Positions 11,100-23,300 of a DNA stretch of 64,000 bases are shown piece after piece. The first letter of the stretch is position 1. Every line of letters starts with the position of its first letter. The translations under genes and the position numbers were made by a program. Below the pieces are notes generated by a model. The model saw only the letters and a program-made list of their open reading frames with translations, searched no databases and was not told the DNA's origin. The DNA comes from Stereocaulon alpinum (lineage: Eukaryota > Ascomycota > Lecanoromycetes > Lecanorales > Stereocaulaceae): NCBI GenBank assembly GCA_018257865.1, contig JAEUBA010000052.1, positions 171,524 to 235,523 of the forward strand, in the 5' to 3' direction.

Positions 11100-12540
11100 G
11101 ATAGTAATAATAGCAGAAACCTACTAAAGATCTATAGGGCCCTTAAGGTAGGGAAAGAATTAAAGAAAGAATATAGTATATAAAGGCTACGGAATAGGCG
11201 CTACTAGAGTTTACAGAGAAGGTCTAGGGGATACTATAGGTAAATATAAATAAGACTGTATAGGGCTTCTTCTAGAATATAGTAGAAAGGATTATAGAGT
11301 ATATATAGGAGAACACCGCCGAAAGATACGCTGCAAAGGAGTACCGCAGCTAACTAACGCGTAAAGACTACCTAACCGGAAGGGTAAATAACAGCTAGGC
11401 GGATATAGCCCGCATAGCCTAAAGGGGCTAAAATACTATCTACCTAGCTATACTTAGGGCAGAAGACATTAAGAAAGCGAAGCAGGTAACAGTTAGGATT
11501 AATAATACCAGCGAAAAGATACAGATAGCTATAGCAACTCTTCCCTAACTAATATAAATATTTAGGGGAGCAGGGGGAGTAGCTGGGGAGATTATCGTAG
11601 TAAGGAGGACTATAGGGGGGGATATTATTCTCTAGATAGCCTTAGTAAAGGCTAGGGAGGAGTTAGAGAAGGATAATAGGTAGGTAAGGAGACTCTATAG
11701 GTTAGCGAGAGTCCTCTAGAAGATAGTAATAGTAGCGATCTATAGAGTAGAAAAGATAATAGATATAAAGGACTAATAGGGGATCTTTAAAACCCTAAGA
11801 AAAGATAATAGGAAGCTCTACTTAGAGTTAGAGATAATAAAGGCTAAATAGCCTATATTTATATTAAAGCTAAACGCACTTAGGAGGGAGAAGAGATTCT
11901 CTATACTAATAATTAAGGTCCTAAGCCTAAAGGCGGCGAACCGGCTTATTATAGAGGGGATAGTAGTAGAGAATAGCCTCCTCTTCTATAATCGCTAGGA
12001 GAGAGAAGCCGCCCCTAAGTAATACTTTAACTACTATAGGTATAGATATATTACTAAGGCGTATAAACACCCCACCCGCTATAGGATATACGCCTAAAAC
12101 TATACGACTAATAATTATATAGAAAGAGCTGGCAGTAAGCCTAAGTGCGTAGTATATAAAGGGGAGCACCTAGTATAGAGTAAAACCTACTTAATCTAAT
12201 AGAAGGAGAATACTAAGGCTAGGTAGAGAATTAAGTATAAGCTGAAATACTTTAAAGAGACCCTAAAGTAATACTTAGTAGGGCCTACGCTGGCGATACT
12301 AGGAAGGACTAGCCTAGAAGGGTAGCGTAAAATAATCTCTAAAGGGAAGAGGAAGGCCTTAGAGGATATAATAGATAAGCCCTAAAAAGGAACTAGGGAG
12401 GTAGCGAAGAGGGGACGACTAATAACCCTCTCTAAAGTAGAATAAGGGTAACGGCCCCTATCTATAGAGAGGATTAGTCCGACGAATACCCTTAAGCAGA
12501 CTTTAGGAGTAGTAAAGACTACTAAGACTACCTAAATATA
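11100..12540 (+). pseudogene. LINE ORF1 (gag-like, zinc knuckle) relic
   Basis: The first LINE frame is a charged gag-like protein, with a CCHC zinc-knuckle block at about 12010-12100. It is visible as YFNYYRYRYITKAYKHP, in which Cys and the first His of the knuckle appear as Tyr through TG>TA and CA>TA. Many in-frame stops follow. The exact start was not fixed. A minus-strand open frame across this stretch is its shadow. Confidence 0.7.
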
Positions 12541-12559
12541 GGAGAACGTCTAAGCGGCC

Positions 12560-15500
12560 CTTACCTAATAAGGAATATACCCTACCTAAAAATACTATAG
12601 TATAATATATAGAGGAAGAAGGATACAGTAATAGCACTACTTCTTAAAAACGAAGATATAAAAGATATAGACGTATTAGCGATTTAAGAGCTAGCACGTA
12701 ACCTAATAAATAGAACCTTATATAATACGAGTATAAGTAGGTTCTACCTAGCCTATAGGGGAGACCTAGAGGCTAAAATATACTTCTACGTAAATAAAAG
12801 GATAGATCCTAACGACTAGGGGGTAGAGTACTAGGAGGGCGACTTATACTTATTATAGATCTAGACTAAGAGAACCTGAAATAACGCTAACGCTAAGGAC
12901 GAAAATACTAAGGAGCTGATAGTAGAGAGGGTATAGGTATATAACGTCTATAACCCTTCGCTAGTAAGCTATATATCAGTAGATAGCCCTATAACTATCC
13001 TAAGGCTAAAGGAGGCCTTAGAAAGCGAAGGCGAATATATTATAGTAGGGGATTTCAACCTATACTACCCCTAATAGAATAACCTAGGACGAGCTATATA
13101 CTATACGATAGTAGATAGGCTGCTAGAAGTAGTAGGAGAGAAGGGGATAGTCCTTAGACTACTGGAGAAGTTAGTTATATAGTAAAGCAGGGGCTTAGAG
13201 AGCGCTATCGACCTTATATTCCTAACTGAAGGCGCGTATAATATGATAGCGAAGTACGGAGTAAGAGAAGACCTTAATATAGGGTTAGATTATATACTAA
13301 TTATAATAGAGCTAGAATAGACCTAAAGCGAGCGCTAGGTATACTAGAAGAGAGCTTAGAAAAGGATAGAGACGGAGGCGACTAACGAGGAGATCCGGAA
13401 ATATATAAGGATCCTAAATAGGGTTATAGGCAGATACTTATTAGACTTAGAGGAAGCGATTAACCTATATATTAATAAGCTTATAGCTACGCTATAGGAG
13501 GTAGTAGAGAATACTATCCTATTTAAGGAACCCTACACCGGAGCTAAACTATACTGGAATAGGGTATATATAAGAGTTACTAAGGTATTACGGGTAGCGC
13601 TTAAGGCCTACCGCTATAGCAGAAATATACAGACTGAGGAGGCTCTCCGCTAGACTAAAAGGAAAAAGGTTACTATCCTATAAAAGACTAGGATAATAGC
13701 TTTCTGAGAGGGGGTCTATAGAGTATCGCTAAGGCTAGGAGGAGTATAGTAACTCGCTAAGTAGGGAAGGGAGAGGAGTATACGCCCTAAAGAGCTACTA
13801 TAATTCCCAGCTATTAAAGACGGGAACGGGAATAAAGCGATAGACTTTAAAGGGAAGGTAGAGGCCTTAAGGAGGGTCCTCTTCCCGCCCCTACCCCTAG
13901 CAGACCTAACGGATATTAAGGGGGCTAATTACCTAAAGCCTATTATAATAGACAGCGAGATTACTATAAAGGAGGTAAGGGACGCGATCTAGCACCTAGT
14001 AGCGGATAAGGCCCTAGGGATTTTAGGGATCCTAAATAGGTTCCTAAGAGCGGTATATATAGAAATAGGGGAGACCTTTTAAAGGGTATTTTAAGCGTAC
14101 CTAGATTATAGATACCACCTAAAGAAGTTCCGCGAAGCGAATATAGTAATACTAAAGAAGCTGAAGAAGACTAATTACTCTAAGCCTAAGACCTATTAAC
14201 CTATCGTACTACTAGATATACTTAGGAAAGTATTAGAGACAGTAATAGTAAAATGACTTAGCGGAATAGCTGAAGTAAATCACCTACTCTTAGAATACTA
14301 GATAGGAGGTAGGAAGAGACGTTTAGTAGAAATAGCCCTAGAGACTATTATAGACTTAATTTATATAATATAGAACTAAGGTAAGGATAACGTAGCGAGT
14401 TTACTATTACTAGATATAGTAGGAGTATTCGATAATATATCCTATAAAAGGCTGCTCTATAACTTAAGGATGAAAGGAATCCCTAAGGGGATTATCTGGT
14501 GGACTGCGAGCTTCCTTAAGGATAGAGCGATATTAATAACCTTAGGGGGTAGGACTAGTCTAGTTAAGGCGGTAGAAACGGGGATCCCGTAAGGATTACT
14601 AATATTACTAATCCTATTCCTCTTCTTTAATGCGCTACTAATTAAAGTATACTTAAAGGTAAAGATCCTAGTATAGGTAGGAGGATTCGTAGATAACGTA
14701 TACCTGCTGGTATATAGTAAGATAATAGAAACGAACTATAGGTGGCTAGAATAGGCCTATAAGCTCTACTAAATATAGGCGAAAATATATAGGGCGACGT
14801 TCGCGCCCTAGAAGTATGAACTAGTATATCTGTCGCACGCCCCTAAAAGGTTTAATATAAAGGAGACGGTATAATTTAGTAACGTAGAGGTTAAGCTAGA
14901 AGCGAGTATTAGGGTCCTAGGGCTATATATTAATACTAAACTCCGCTAGGGCCTATATATAGCGTAGGTGAAGGTAAAGGCCGCTACTTAAGCCTAGGCG
15001 ATTAAGTACCTAGTAGGATTAACTTAGGGAGCTACGTTTAAGAAGTATAGGAAGGTATATAGTATAGCGGTAAGGCCTATACTTATATTCGCTGCTCTAA
15101 TATAGTATACCCCTACCGGGGGGCGGGGAGCTATAGAAAAGCACGTTAAGACGCTCGCGATAATATAGAACGACTACCTACGGATAGTACTTAGAGTATA
15201 TAAGGTAATACTAGTCTAGGTCCTAGAAGCGGAAGTAGTTATTATACCTATCTAAACCTATCTAGACGCCCTAGTTATAAGATACTAGGTACTAAGGGGA
15301 GTATACCCCTTAATAATCGAAGGCAACCGCTTAATCTATAGGAGATTATAGGGAAGGAGAGGAAGGGCGCGCCTAACACGCCTAACCTTATTACTAGAAA
15401 AGGAAGAATAGGCCCTATAGGAGCTTAAGGCGAAGGATTAGGATTAAGCGGTAATAGCGATAAGGAGGAAGGTATATTAGTATAACCTAAAAATAGATAT

Positions 15501-16060
15501 TAAGGAGTATTAAGACGTAGGCGTCCTAGCTAAGAAGATATAAGGCTAGGTAATAGCGAAGTAGATTAAGCGGTAGGAGGTATATAAGAATACTATCCCT
15601 AAGCACTCTTATACACCCGTATAGAATAAACCGTTATTTAGAGAAAGGTATAACTACTACCTAAAGCTTAGGAAGGCAGAAAGCTTGATAGCAGTCTAAC
15701 TCCGAAGTAGGAAGAATAGGTTTAACTACTTCCTTTATAAGGCGAGAGTACTAGGGGTCCGTAGTGCCTGCTGTAGTTATAGATAGAGGAATTAGGATAT
15801 AAAGTATATTCTCCTATACTACCTAGAGCTTAGCGATACTCGAAGGGAGCTTATTAAAGAGGTAGAGACTTATAATATTAGGACTATACTAGCTGAGGTT
15901 ACTAGTATAAGAGCGGCTATAAGATAGCTAATTAGGTTAGGATTCCTAACGCAGTATTAACTTACTAGGGAATAGCTCTCCTAGTCTAAACTCCCTATTA
16001 GAGTAGAACCGGTAATAAAAACCCTAAAGATAAAGAAGCCTAAGCGCAAGTAGAAGCTAA
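12560..16060 (+). pseudogene. LINE ORF2 (endonuclease, reverse transcriptase) relic
   Basis: Domains in order: an AP-type endonuclease at about 12640-13330 (IIVGDFNLYYP at about 13040-13070; a SDH-like end near 13290 seen as LDYILI); reverse transcriptase at about 14080-14750, with the catalytic FADD-type box seen as GFVDNVYLLVY at about 14683-14715 (second Asp changed to Asn); and a C-terminal zinc-binding motif at about 15760-15830 (ACCSYR...DIKYILLYY, i.e. CxxC...H...C). I saw no RNase H between RT and the zinc motif. The architecture fits fungal Tad1-like LINEs. Stops at Trp/Gln positions make it inactive. Confidence 0.8.
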
Positions 16061-16643
16061 AGGCGGCGGAGCTGCCGGAGTGTTATAGGGCCTATTAGGG
16101 TAATAAAGATTATCGTTACCGGTATTATAGAGCCTAGTAGTAAGGTTAGATAGGCGGAGTAGAACGATAAGTAAGCTAATAAGCGAAAGTTTTTAGCTAG
16201 AAGGGGTAACTCTAGAAAGGTTTCTTTCACGTCTAGAGGGCCTTCAACCCCCCTAGATTTCCTAATAATATAAGAGAACACCCTCATTAGTATATATAGA
16301 TACTAGAATAGGCGTATAAATCAATTAATCAATCAATCTATTTACTACTGTTAAAGCTAATAGGCTTAATAGGTCCTATAATATCGCTATAAATAAATTC
16401 TATTAGGCGTATTCTAAGTTTAATAAAGTCCTTATATAGGGTAAACTAATAGCAGCTTAGAATATAGTATTTATAAGTTAATTTATCTAAGAATTTCTTT
16501 AAGAAGTCTACTTTAGTAGCTATATTAGGTAGCTAATCTATATTTTATTAACCTATATAATCTATATAGGTATATTAGAGCTAGCGGATAGTATCTAGAG
16601 GTATACTATATATATTTAATATAAGTTATTACCCCTAGGGAAG

Positions 16644-17829
16644 GGCTAGCGATGGAGACACACCTGTACGCGGTGCTGGCTACGAACCTGAATACCTATT
16701 CAGAGCCGAGATGTCTCCCCTAATACATTATAGGTTAAACGATATTGAGACGTCGCGTAGTTGCTGAGAACTCCGTGCAGAGTTTTTCGGGCAACGCGAT
16801 AACACCTACCCCAACTCTACTACGACTATTATACCTCCCCTACGATCGAGACTAGACAGCAAGAATTGGTATCAGGTGTAGTATCTCAGCCTAACAAGTA
16901 AAGAGCACAGGCAATACCTGCCTAGCCGTTAATTTAAAAAATCTAATATCTACGTGCGCTCGATGCGTATCCACCGGTTAAGACTGACGCGCAGTCTATC
17001 CTAGGGGAAGGCTGGGGTTATGGGTATACAGGACTAAGAGAAGGATATACTGGGTTATAAATTAGAAGGCGTATTTTGGAAAAGGACGGCCCCTATCTAA
17101 GTAGCTAGGCGAGCCTTTAGTGTAAGCGGCGCCGTATGACTATAATTATAAGCTGAAGGGTTGGCTCCCCCCTAAAGCAAAGTGTATAAGGATAGAAGTA
17201 AGTACTATCTAATACGACCAGCGGGATGTTATGCCATCCGATTCTTTATACGAGTATAGGCCTCCTGGGCGGTGTATATGGCTTCCCCCCTTTCTCGCAT
17301 CCTCAACCAGCAAACCACCGAACAGCCAAATCCGGTACTACTACGGACACCAATAAACACCACTAATCAGCGCTAATAACTCGAACCCTTGCGGGACGGC
17401 TATATACCCCCTCCTCCCCCCCCCTGTATCGACACAGTAAAGGTCAAAGAAAGTTATAGGGCGCTCAGCGCTATAATAAAGTCGAAGGATATAGAAGAAT
17501 ACAGCAGGGTCCTTAAGAGCTGAGTATAGTGCGAAGGGCGTATGTTACAGTTAGTATTAGAAACAATGTTATAGAGCGCTCGGCATAATATTAAAGAACA
17601 CAGTTAAGAGTTACCGGTGTTAAGGAGGCCTGGGGTGTGATCCCTAGACCAAAAGCAATTGCATCGTTAAGGATAAGCGGGAGTTTTTATCTAGGCACTA
17701 TGCTATAGTTTCTCTTACGGCTAGGAAAGGCACACTACGTGTACCATCTACTGGTTTCACAAATAATGTAATAGAACACCCTCATTAGTATATATAGATA
17801 CTAGAATAGGCGTATAAACCAATCAATCA
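16644..17829 (+). mobile_element. 1.19-kb non-autonomous LINE-tailed element, copy 1
   Basis: Flanked by the 13-bp TSD ACCCCTAGGGAAG (16631-16643 and 17830-17842) and inserted in copia copy 2. It starts GGCTAGCGATGGAGACAC and ends with the same ~60 bp and CAAT-type tail as the LINE (from about 17773), so its reverse transcription was probably done by the LINE machinery. No coding frame of note. The first 75 bases can fold into a three-arm structure, and a C-run of about ten lies at 17415-17425. CA/TG pairs are still common, showing little RIP. At about 1.19 kb it is long for a SINE; a deleted LINE derivative is not supported because only the tail matches. Confidence 0.85.
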
Positions 17830-20229
17830 ACCCCTAGGGAAGTTTTAATATATAGAGGCTAAATTATTATTTAGCGATTATATTACTAAGCTTAAGGTAT
17901 AAGATTATATAGCTGTTTTTAGCAAATTTAATATAGATTCTAATATCTATTAGCTAAGAGCCTAAGAGGAGGTTTACCCCTAGCTTAGGTATATAGAGGA
18001 TATTATATAGTAGTATATTCTTCCTTAGGTATAAGATCTTTACTATTCTATACTTAGTAGGCTTAAGCTATACCCTGCTAATTCTAATAATTAGAGTACT
18101 AATAGTAGGCTTAAAGGTTATAAAGTTAAAGCGCTAGTAGAACGAGTACTATATATATCCTATATTAATAATAGTTAGGCCTAATAGATTAACTTCTAGT
18201 ATTATTACTACTATATATCTAATATTAATTATAGGGACCCTATTTATATTAGTACCTTAAATATTAAAGTTACTATTAGCGGTAAGGGTCCCGAATATTA
18301 GCCCTTTAGTAGGGCTATTATTATATTTAAACTTCTATTTCTTAGACCTTTTATCCTTAAACTTAAACTTTTTAGGTTTTATTTTAGGGTAAAGCTACTA
18401 GTACTTTATAATTAGATAAGTATCCTTTCGCTTAAGCTTCTTATAGTAAGGGTAGTATTTCTAAGGCTTATTATTCTTAGAGTTATAGTCTTTAGTAGAC
18501 TTCCTACCTATAAATATTACTAGTCTAAAGTACTTATATTATACTTAAATTTATTATTCTTTATTAATAGTAGCTAGGGAGACCTTATTAAAGTTAACTT
18601 TATTAGCGCTAAATAAGGCGTAGCTTTAAATATAAGCTATTTTAAAGGTATTATAAGCTTTACTAAGTCCTAAAAGATAGAGGTAAATTAGGTATAGTTT
18701 TAGTAGGGCTACTTTAGTATTAAGCTCCTTAAGTTTAGTATTAACCTCTTAGAACTTCTAAGTATATTCGGTAATATCCTTAAAGGATTTTAAAGAGGTT
18801 AAATAGAGGTATTATACTAATTTAATATAGATACTAGTCCCTTTAGGCTTAAAGTTTAAGGAGACTTTAGTTAGAATCTTATCTACTATAATAAGATTCT
18901 TTATAATTTTCTAAGTATTAAACCTAAGTTAGTTATAAATTATAATATAAGCTTTTACTTAGGTTTTAGTAGTAAAAGGCTTTAAGTTATTAAGTATAAG
19001 CTAATTATCTATCTCCTTAACCTACTAAGAGTACCTAAAGTTAGACTTTAAGATAGAGATAGAGGTAAGTAGGAAGCTCCTACTACTACTATAAGATTCT
19101 TTAACTACTATAATACTACTACTACTATAAGACTCTTTAGCTGCTATAATATAGGTATTTATATTTTAGAAGAGAGTTATAGGCTTTAGAGGTCTTTAAG
19201 TTAGCTAAGTCTTTTAAGGATAAGCGGTAGTAGTAGTTATTTCCTTATACTATTATTTCGCTAGGGGACCTAAGGGAGCCTAAGATAATATATATTTAGC
19301 TTAAAGGCTAAAAATATTAGAATTACTAGAAGGTTCTAAGGTTAATTTACTAGCTTTAGAATTAGAGTTATAAGGAGATAGTAACTATTCTAGGGGTATA
19401 TAATTAGTATTAATATAGTTAAGAGGTAACTTATTAAATTAAATTAGGTCCTAAAGAAGGTACTAGAAGTACTTATATTTAGAGCGGTAGTATACTTAGG
19501 TAATAGTATTTATATACTAGATAGGGTTTAGATTAGTAGTAGATAATATTAAATTAGAAGATAAAGAAGATAATAGATTTTTAGCTATACTAATAGCAGA
19601 TATCTTATAGATATCTCCTAAGGATTTCGACCTTAGTATTCTAGCGGCTAGGGTAATACTAGCCTCTAACTTATTAGGAAAGGTAGCGGGGGATACTAGC
19701 CTTTAGCGATAGCTAAGGATACTAGCCTTTAACTTATTAGGAAAGAAAAGAATTAAGGGGTTAGGACTTAGCCCCCCTTAGTAATTAATAATTAATCGCT
19801 TTCTAGGCGTCTAAAAAGTCTTATTTTTTTAATATAAAATTTAATAATTCTACTTATATAGGTTAGTATTCTTACTATAGAAGCTAGATATCGCTTTTAG
19901 GGGCTTAGCTTTAGAGTTTATAAATATCTACTAAGGTACGCTAGAAGGGATTACTTAGTAGCACTTATTAGCGTGCTTTTTAGTAGTAATAACCTTAGAA
20001 AGAATAGAATAGCTAGGAGTTCCTAGCCTTCTCTTTTTAGTTAATTATTATCGCTGTAAGTTAATCTCGCAGTATAAAGATTAAAGAGTTATTACCTTAG
20101 ACTAAGTATTAGAGGTTTAGTATATATATATATAGCTTACGTTAGGGAGGATTTAGTAACTATTTAAGAGGAATATAATTTTAAAAGAAGAGCTATTCTA
20201 GCGATACCTAGCGTACTAGGCTTATAACC

Positions 20230-20361
20230 TATTAAAATATAATAGGTAGAATACTTAATTATCTAGCTAAGTACGACTATATAAGATATATATAAGGGTT
20301 AGGGCTAAGCCTTAGTTATTAATAACTAAGCCTTAGGATATCGAATACCCGAATTTTAACA
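20230..20361 (-). repeat. Copia LTR (5' LTR of inverted copy 2)
   Basis: 132 bp, reverse complement of the other copia LTRs (ends GAATTTTAACA on the plus strand). Immediately to its right the forward copia copy 3 begins in mid-element, so copy 2 was inserted into copy 3. Confidence 0.9.
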
Positions 20362-23300
20362 TAAATAGGGTCCCTATAATTAATATTAGATATATAGCGG
20401 TAACGACGCTAGAAGTTAATCTATTAGGCCTAACTATTATTAATATAGGATATACGTAGTACTCGTTCTACTAGCGCTTTAACTTCGTAACCTTTAAGCC
20501 TACTATTAGTACTCTAATTACTAGAATTAGCGGGGTATAGCTTAAGCCTACTAGGCGTAGGATAGTAAAGATCCTATATCTAAGGAAGAATATACTACTA
20601 TATAATATCCTCTATATACCTAAGCTAGGGGTAAACCTCCTCTTAGGCTCCTAGCTAATAGATATTAGAATCTATATTAAATTTACTAAAAATAGCTATA
20701 TAATCTTATACCCTAAGCTTAGTAATATAATCGCTAAATAATAATTCGGCCTTTATATATTAGAACTTCCCTAGGGGTAATAACTTATATTAAATATATA
20801 TAATATACCTCTAAACGCTATCTACTAGCTTTAGTACGCCTATATAGGTTATATAGATTAATAAAATATAGATTAGCTACCTAATATAGCTACTAAAGTA
20901 GACTTCTTAAAGAAATTCTTAGATAAATTAACCTATAAATACTATATTCTAAGCTACTATTAATCTACCCTATATAAGGACTTTATTAAACCTAGAATAC
21001 GCCTAATAGAATTTATTTATAATAATATTATAAGACTTATTAAGCCTATTAGCTTTAATAGTAGTAAATAGGTAGTTACCTTTAAAGATAACTTTACCTA
21101 CTACTCCGAAGTCTACTATATAAAATATAAATTAAAGCTTAGCGATCTATTCTAACGGTTTTAGTATAAGTATAAGTAAGTAGGGCGCCTAATCCGACGC
21201 CTATATATAGATAATAGGGGCGAATATATTAAAGGAACCTTTTAAGAATACCTTAACCTTAAAGGGATTATCTATAAGCCTATAGTACTTAGAAACCTAG
21301 AATAAAATAGGACTATTAAATATTTCGGGTAGGTCTTTATTAAATATACCTACCCTCTACTATTAAGCTCTAAACTTAATAAGTCTTTTTAGCCTAAAAT
21401 TATAAAAATAGCTAATTACCTTATTATCTAAAGCTTAGTTATAAAGCTTAGAAAGACCCTATATAAGGCCTTCTATAAGTATAAGCCCTATCTTAGGTAC
21501 CTAAGAACCCTTAGCTTTAAAATATAGGCGCGAAACCGTCTCTAAAAGAAATTTATAGATAAAAGCGACCCCTATTTCCTCTTAGGATATAAAGGGGATA
21601 GCTATATCTTTCGCCTATAGTTATTAAAATAGCGCGCTATTATCCGCGCTATTAATATCTATATATAGGAGAAACTACCCTGCTTCTATAGGGGTAAAGA
21701 ACCCCTAGCTAAATACTAATAGACCTCCGCTTTAGGGGAGGCGTATAATAGGAATTAGAATTCTATTAACTTTAACTTAGATATATCCCTAGTATAATTA
21801 CCTAACTAAGAATCCTTAGGAGAATTACCTCCTTTAGGGGGAGAATTACCTCCCTTACCCCTAACTTCTAAAGAAATATTATATTCTCCTTCTCTAAGCC
21901 TAAGTTTACTATTAATACTAAGCTCTCTAGCCCTATTATAGCTAGTATTACTAATAATAATAGGTACTATAGAAGAGCGAGAGATAACTTAAGTCTTAGT
22001 AATATACCCTAAGCTTAATATCCCTAATATATAGAACCTCTCGCTAGATCCCCTCTATAGGTATTTAGTAATCTCTCTACTAGCTTAGGCGAATTTAGTA
22101 GAACCCTATAAACCTAAAACCTACGCTAAAGTAATAGCTAATAATATATATAAAATATAGTAGGAGCTTACTATAAATAACGAATTTAACTCCCTTATAA
22201 CTAATAATACTTAGATACTAATATCGCCCCTAGATAGCTAGAAAGTTCTTAGGGGTAGATAAGTTTATACCTTAAAGCGTAGCCCTAAAGGGGAAATTAT
22301 ATATTATAAGGTACGCTAGGTCGTTTAAGGCTTCGAATAATAAAAAGGTCTTAATTATAATAAGACTTTCGCCTTAGTAGTTAAACTTATAAGCTATAAG
22401 GCTATATTTATAATTACCGCTACTATAGATTAAGACCTAAAGTAGATAGACGTTAAAATAGTATTCCTCTATAGGGATATAGAAGAGGAGATCTTTATAG
22501 AATAGCCTAAAGGCTTCGTTTAAGGGGAAGTAAAAGTTTACCGCCTAAATAAGGCTTTATACGGCCTAAAATAATCCCCCTAAGTATAGTATAATACCTT
22601 CGCTAGTTTTATAAATACTAAATTAGGCGTTATTCTATTAGAAGCTAACTTAAGCGTATTTATTAACCCTAAAGATAGGACGCTAATTACCCTATATATA
22701 GATAATTTACTAATTACAGGCCCTAGTAAGGAAGCTAATTAAAGGGTTAAAGATACCCTTAACTATTAATTCTATATAATAGATCTTAGGCTATATAGCT
22801 ATTACCTAAGGATAATAGTTATCTAAAACCGCTAATAACGAACGCTATAACTAGGCTAAGAGGCCTATATTAAGAAAGTACTTTAGGACTTTAGCCTTTA
22901 GGAATATAAAGAAACTACGACCCCTATAGAGATAACTTACTATCTTAAAAAAGCCCTTAACGGTTTCTAAGCTAATACCTAAGACCGACTATTATATTAG
23001 AAGGCTATTAGGTCGCTAATATACGTAATACTAGGGACTTAACCTAATATTATATACCCTACTAGAGAATACCTTTAAAAATCCAGATTTTTACTATTTT
23101 TACTAAGGCTATTAATTAGGTAATAGCACCTAAGTATATACTATATTCTTTATTAATCGGTTATTCGTATATTTATAACTATCCGGCCTAATAATATATA
23201 GATTCGCCTACTTCGTAACCTGTAAAAGTAATATATAGAGCTGACTATAACTAAAAGCCGGCTGTGACTGTAGGTTAATACCTACGAACTTTATAGATTA

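Larger units (their letters stand above)
10892..16337 (+). mobile_element. LINE (Tad1-like non-LTR retrotransposon) copy 1
   Basis: The copy is 5.4 kb and is flanked by the 12-bp TSD CTATTTACTACT (10880-10891 and 16338-16349). It has a 5' leader, two frames and a (TCAA)n-type tail at about 16318-16337. The leader (10920-11030) still has many CA and TG pairs (for example GATGGCGACGACAACGAGCA), so this copy is less damaged than most of the nest. It sits inside inverted copia copy 2. Its last ~60 bp (AGAACACCCTCATTAG through GGCGTATAAA) are shared with the 1.19-kb elements described below. Confidence 0.9.
10691..20361 (-). mobile_element. Copia copy 2, inverted 5' part, interrupted twice
   Basis: Three pieces (10691-10891, 16338-16643, 17830-20229) are the reverse complement of the first half of copy 1 (its 4917-7758) and end on the right in an inverted LTR (20230-20361). 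The gaps are a LINE and a 1.19-kb non-autonomous element, each with its own TSD taken from copia sequence. The 3' half and 3' LTR of this copy are missing because copy 1 abuts it. The gag region and start of pol read through RIP stops on the minus strand. Relative to copy 1 it has a slightly longer tract of ACT/AGT-rich triplets near 19080-19150. Confidence 0.85.

Noticed and set aside
11927..12169. 80-codon open frame on the minus strand
   Set aside because: It lies antisense to the zinc-knuckle end of LINE ORF1, is hydrophobic in an A/T-biased way, and is not kept as an open frame in LINE copy 2.
16057..16287. 76-codon minus-strand open frame
   Set aside because: Antisense to the LINE 3' end and untranslated region; no conserved features.
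16644..16720. tRNA or 5S rRNA head for the 1.19-kb element
   Set aside because: No cloverleaf and no convincing A-box/B-box pair in the sense direction; the stems form a different three-arm layout.
16644..17829. Interpretation of the 1.19-kb element as a simple 5'-truncated or internally deleted LINE
   Set aside because: Only the last ~60 bp match the LINE; the 5' end is the same in all four copies and the body has no ORF2 homology.
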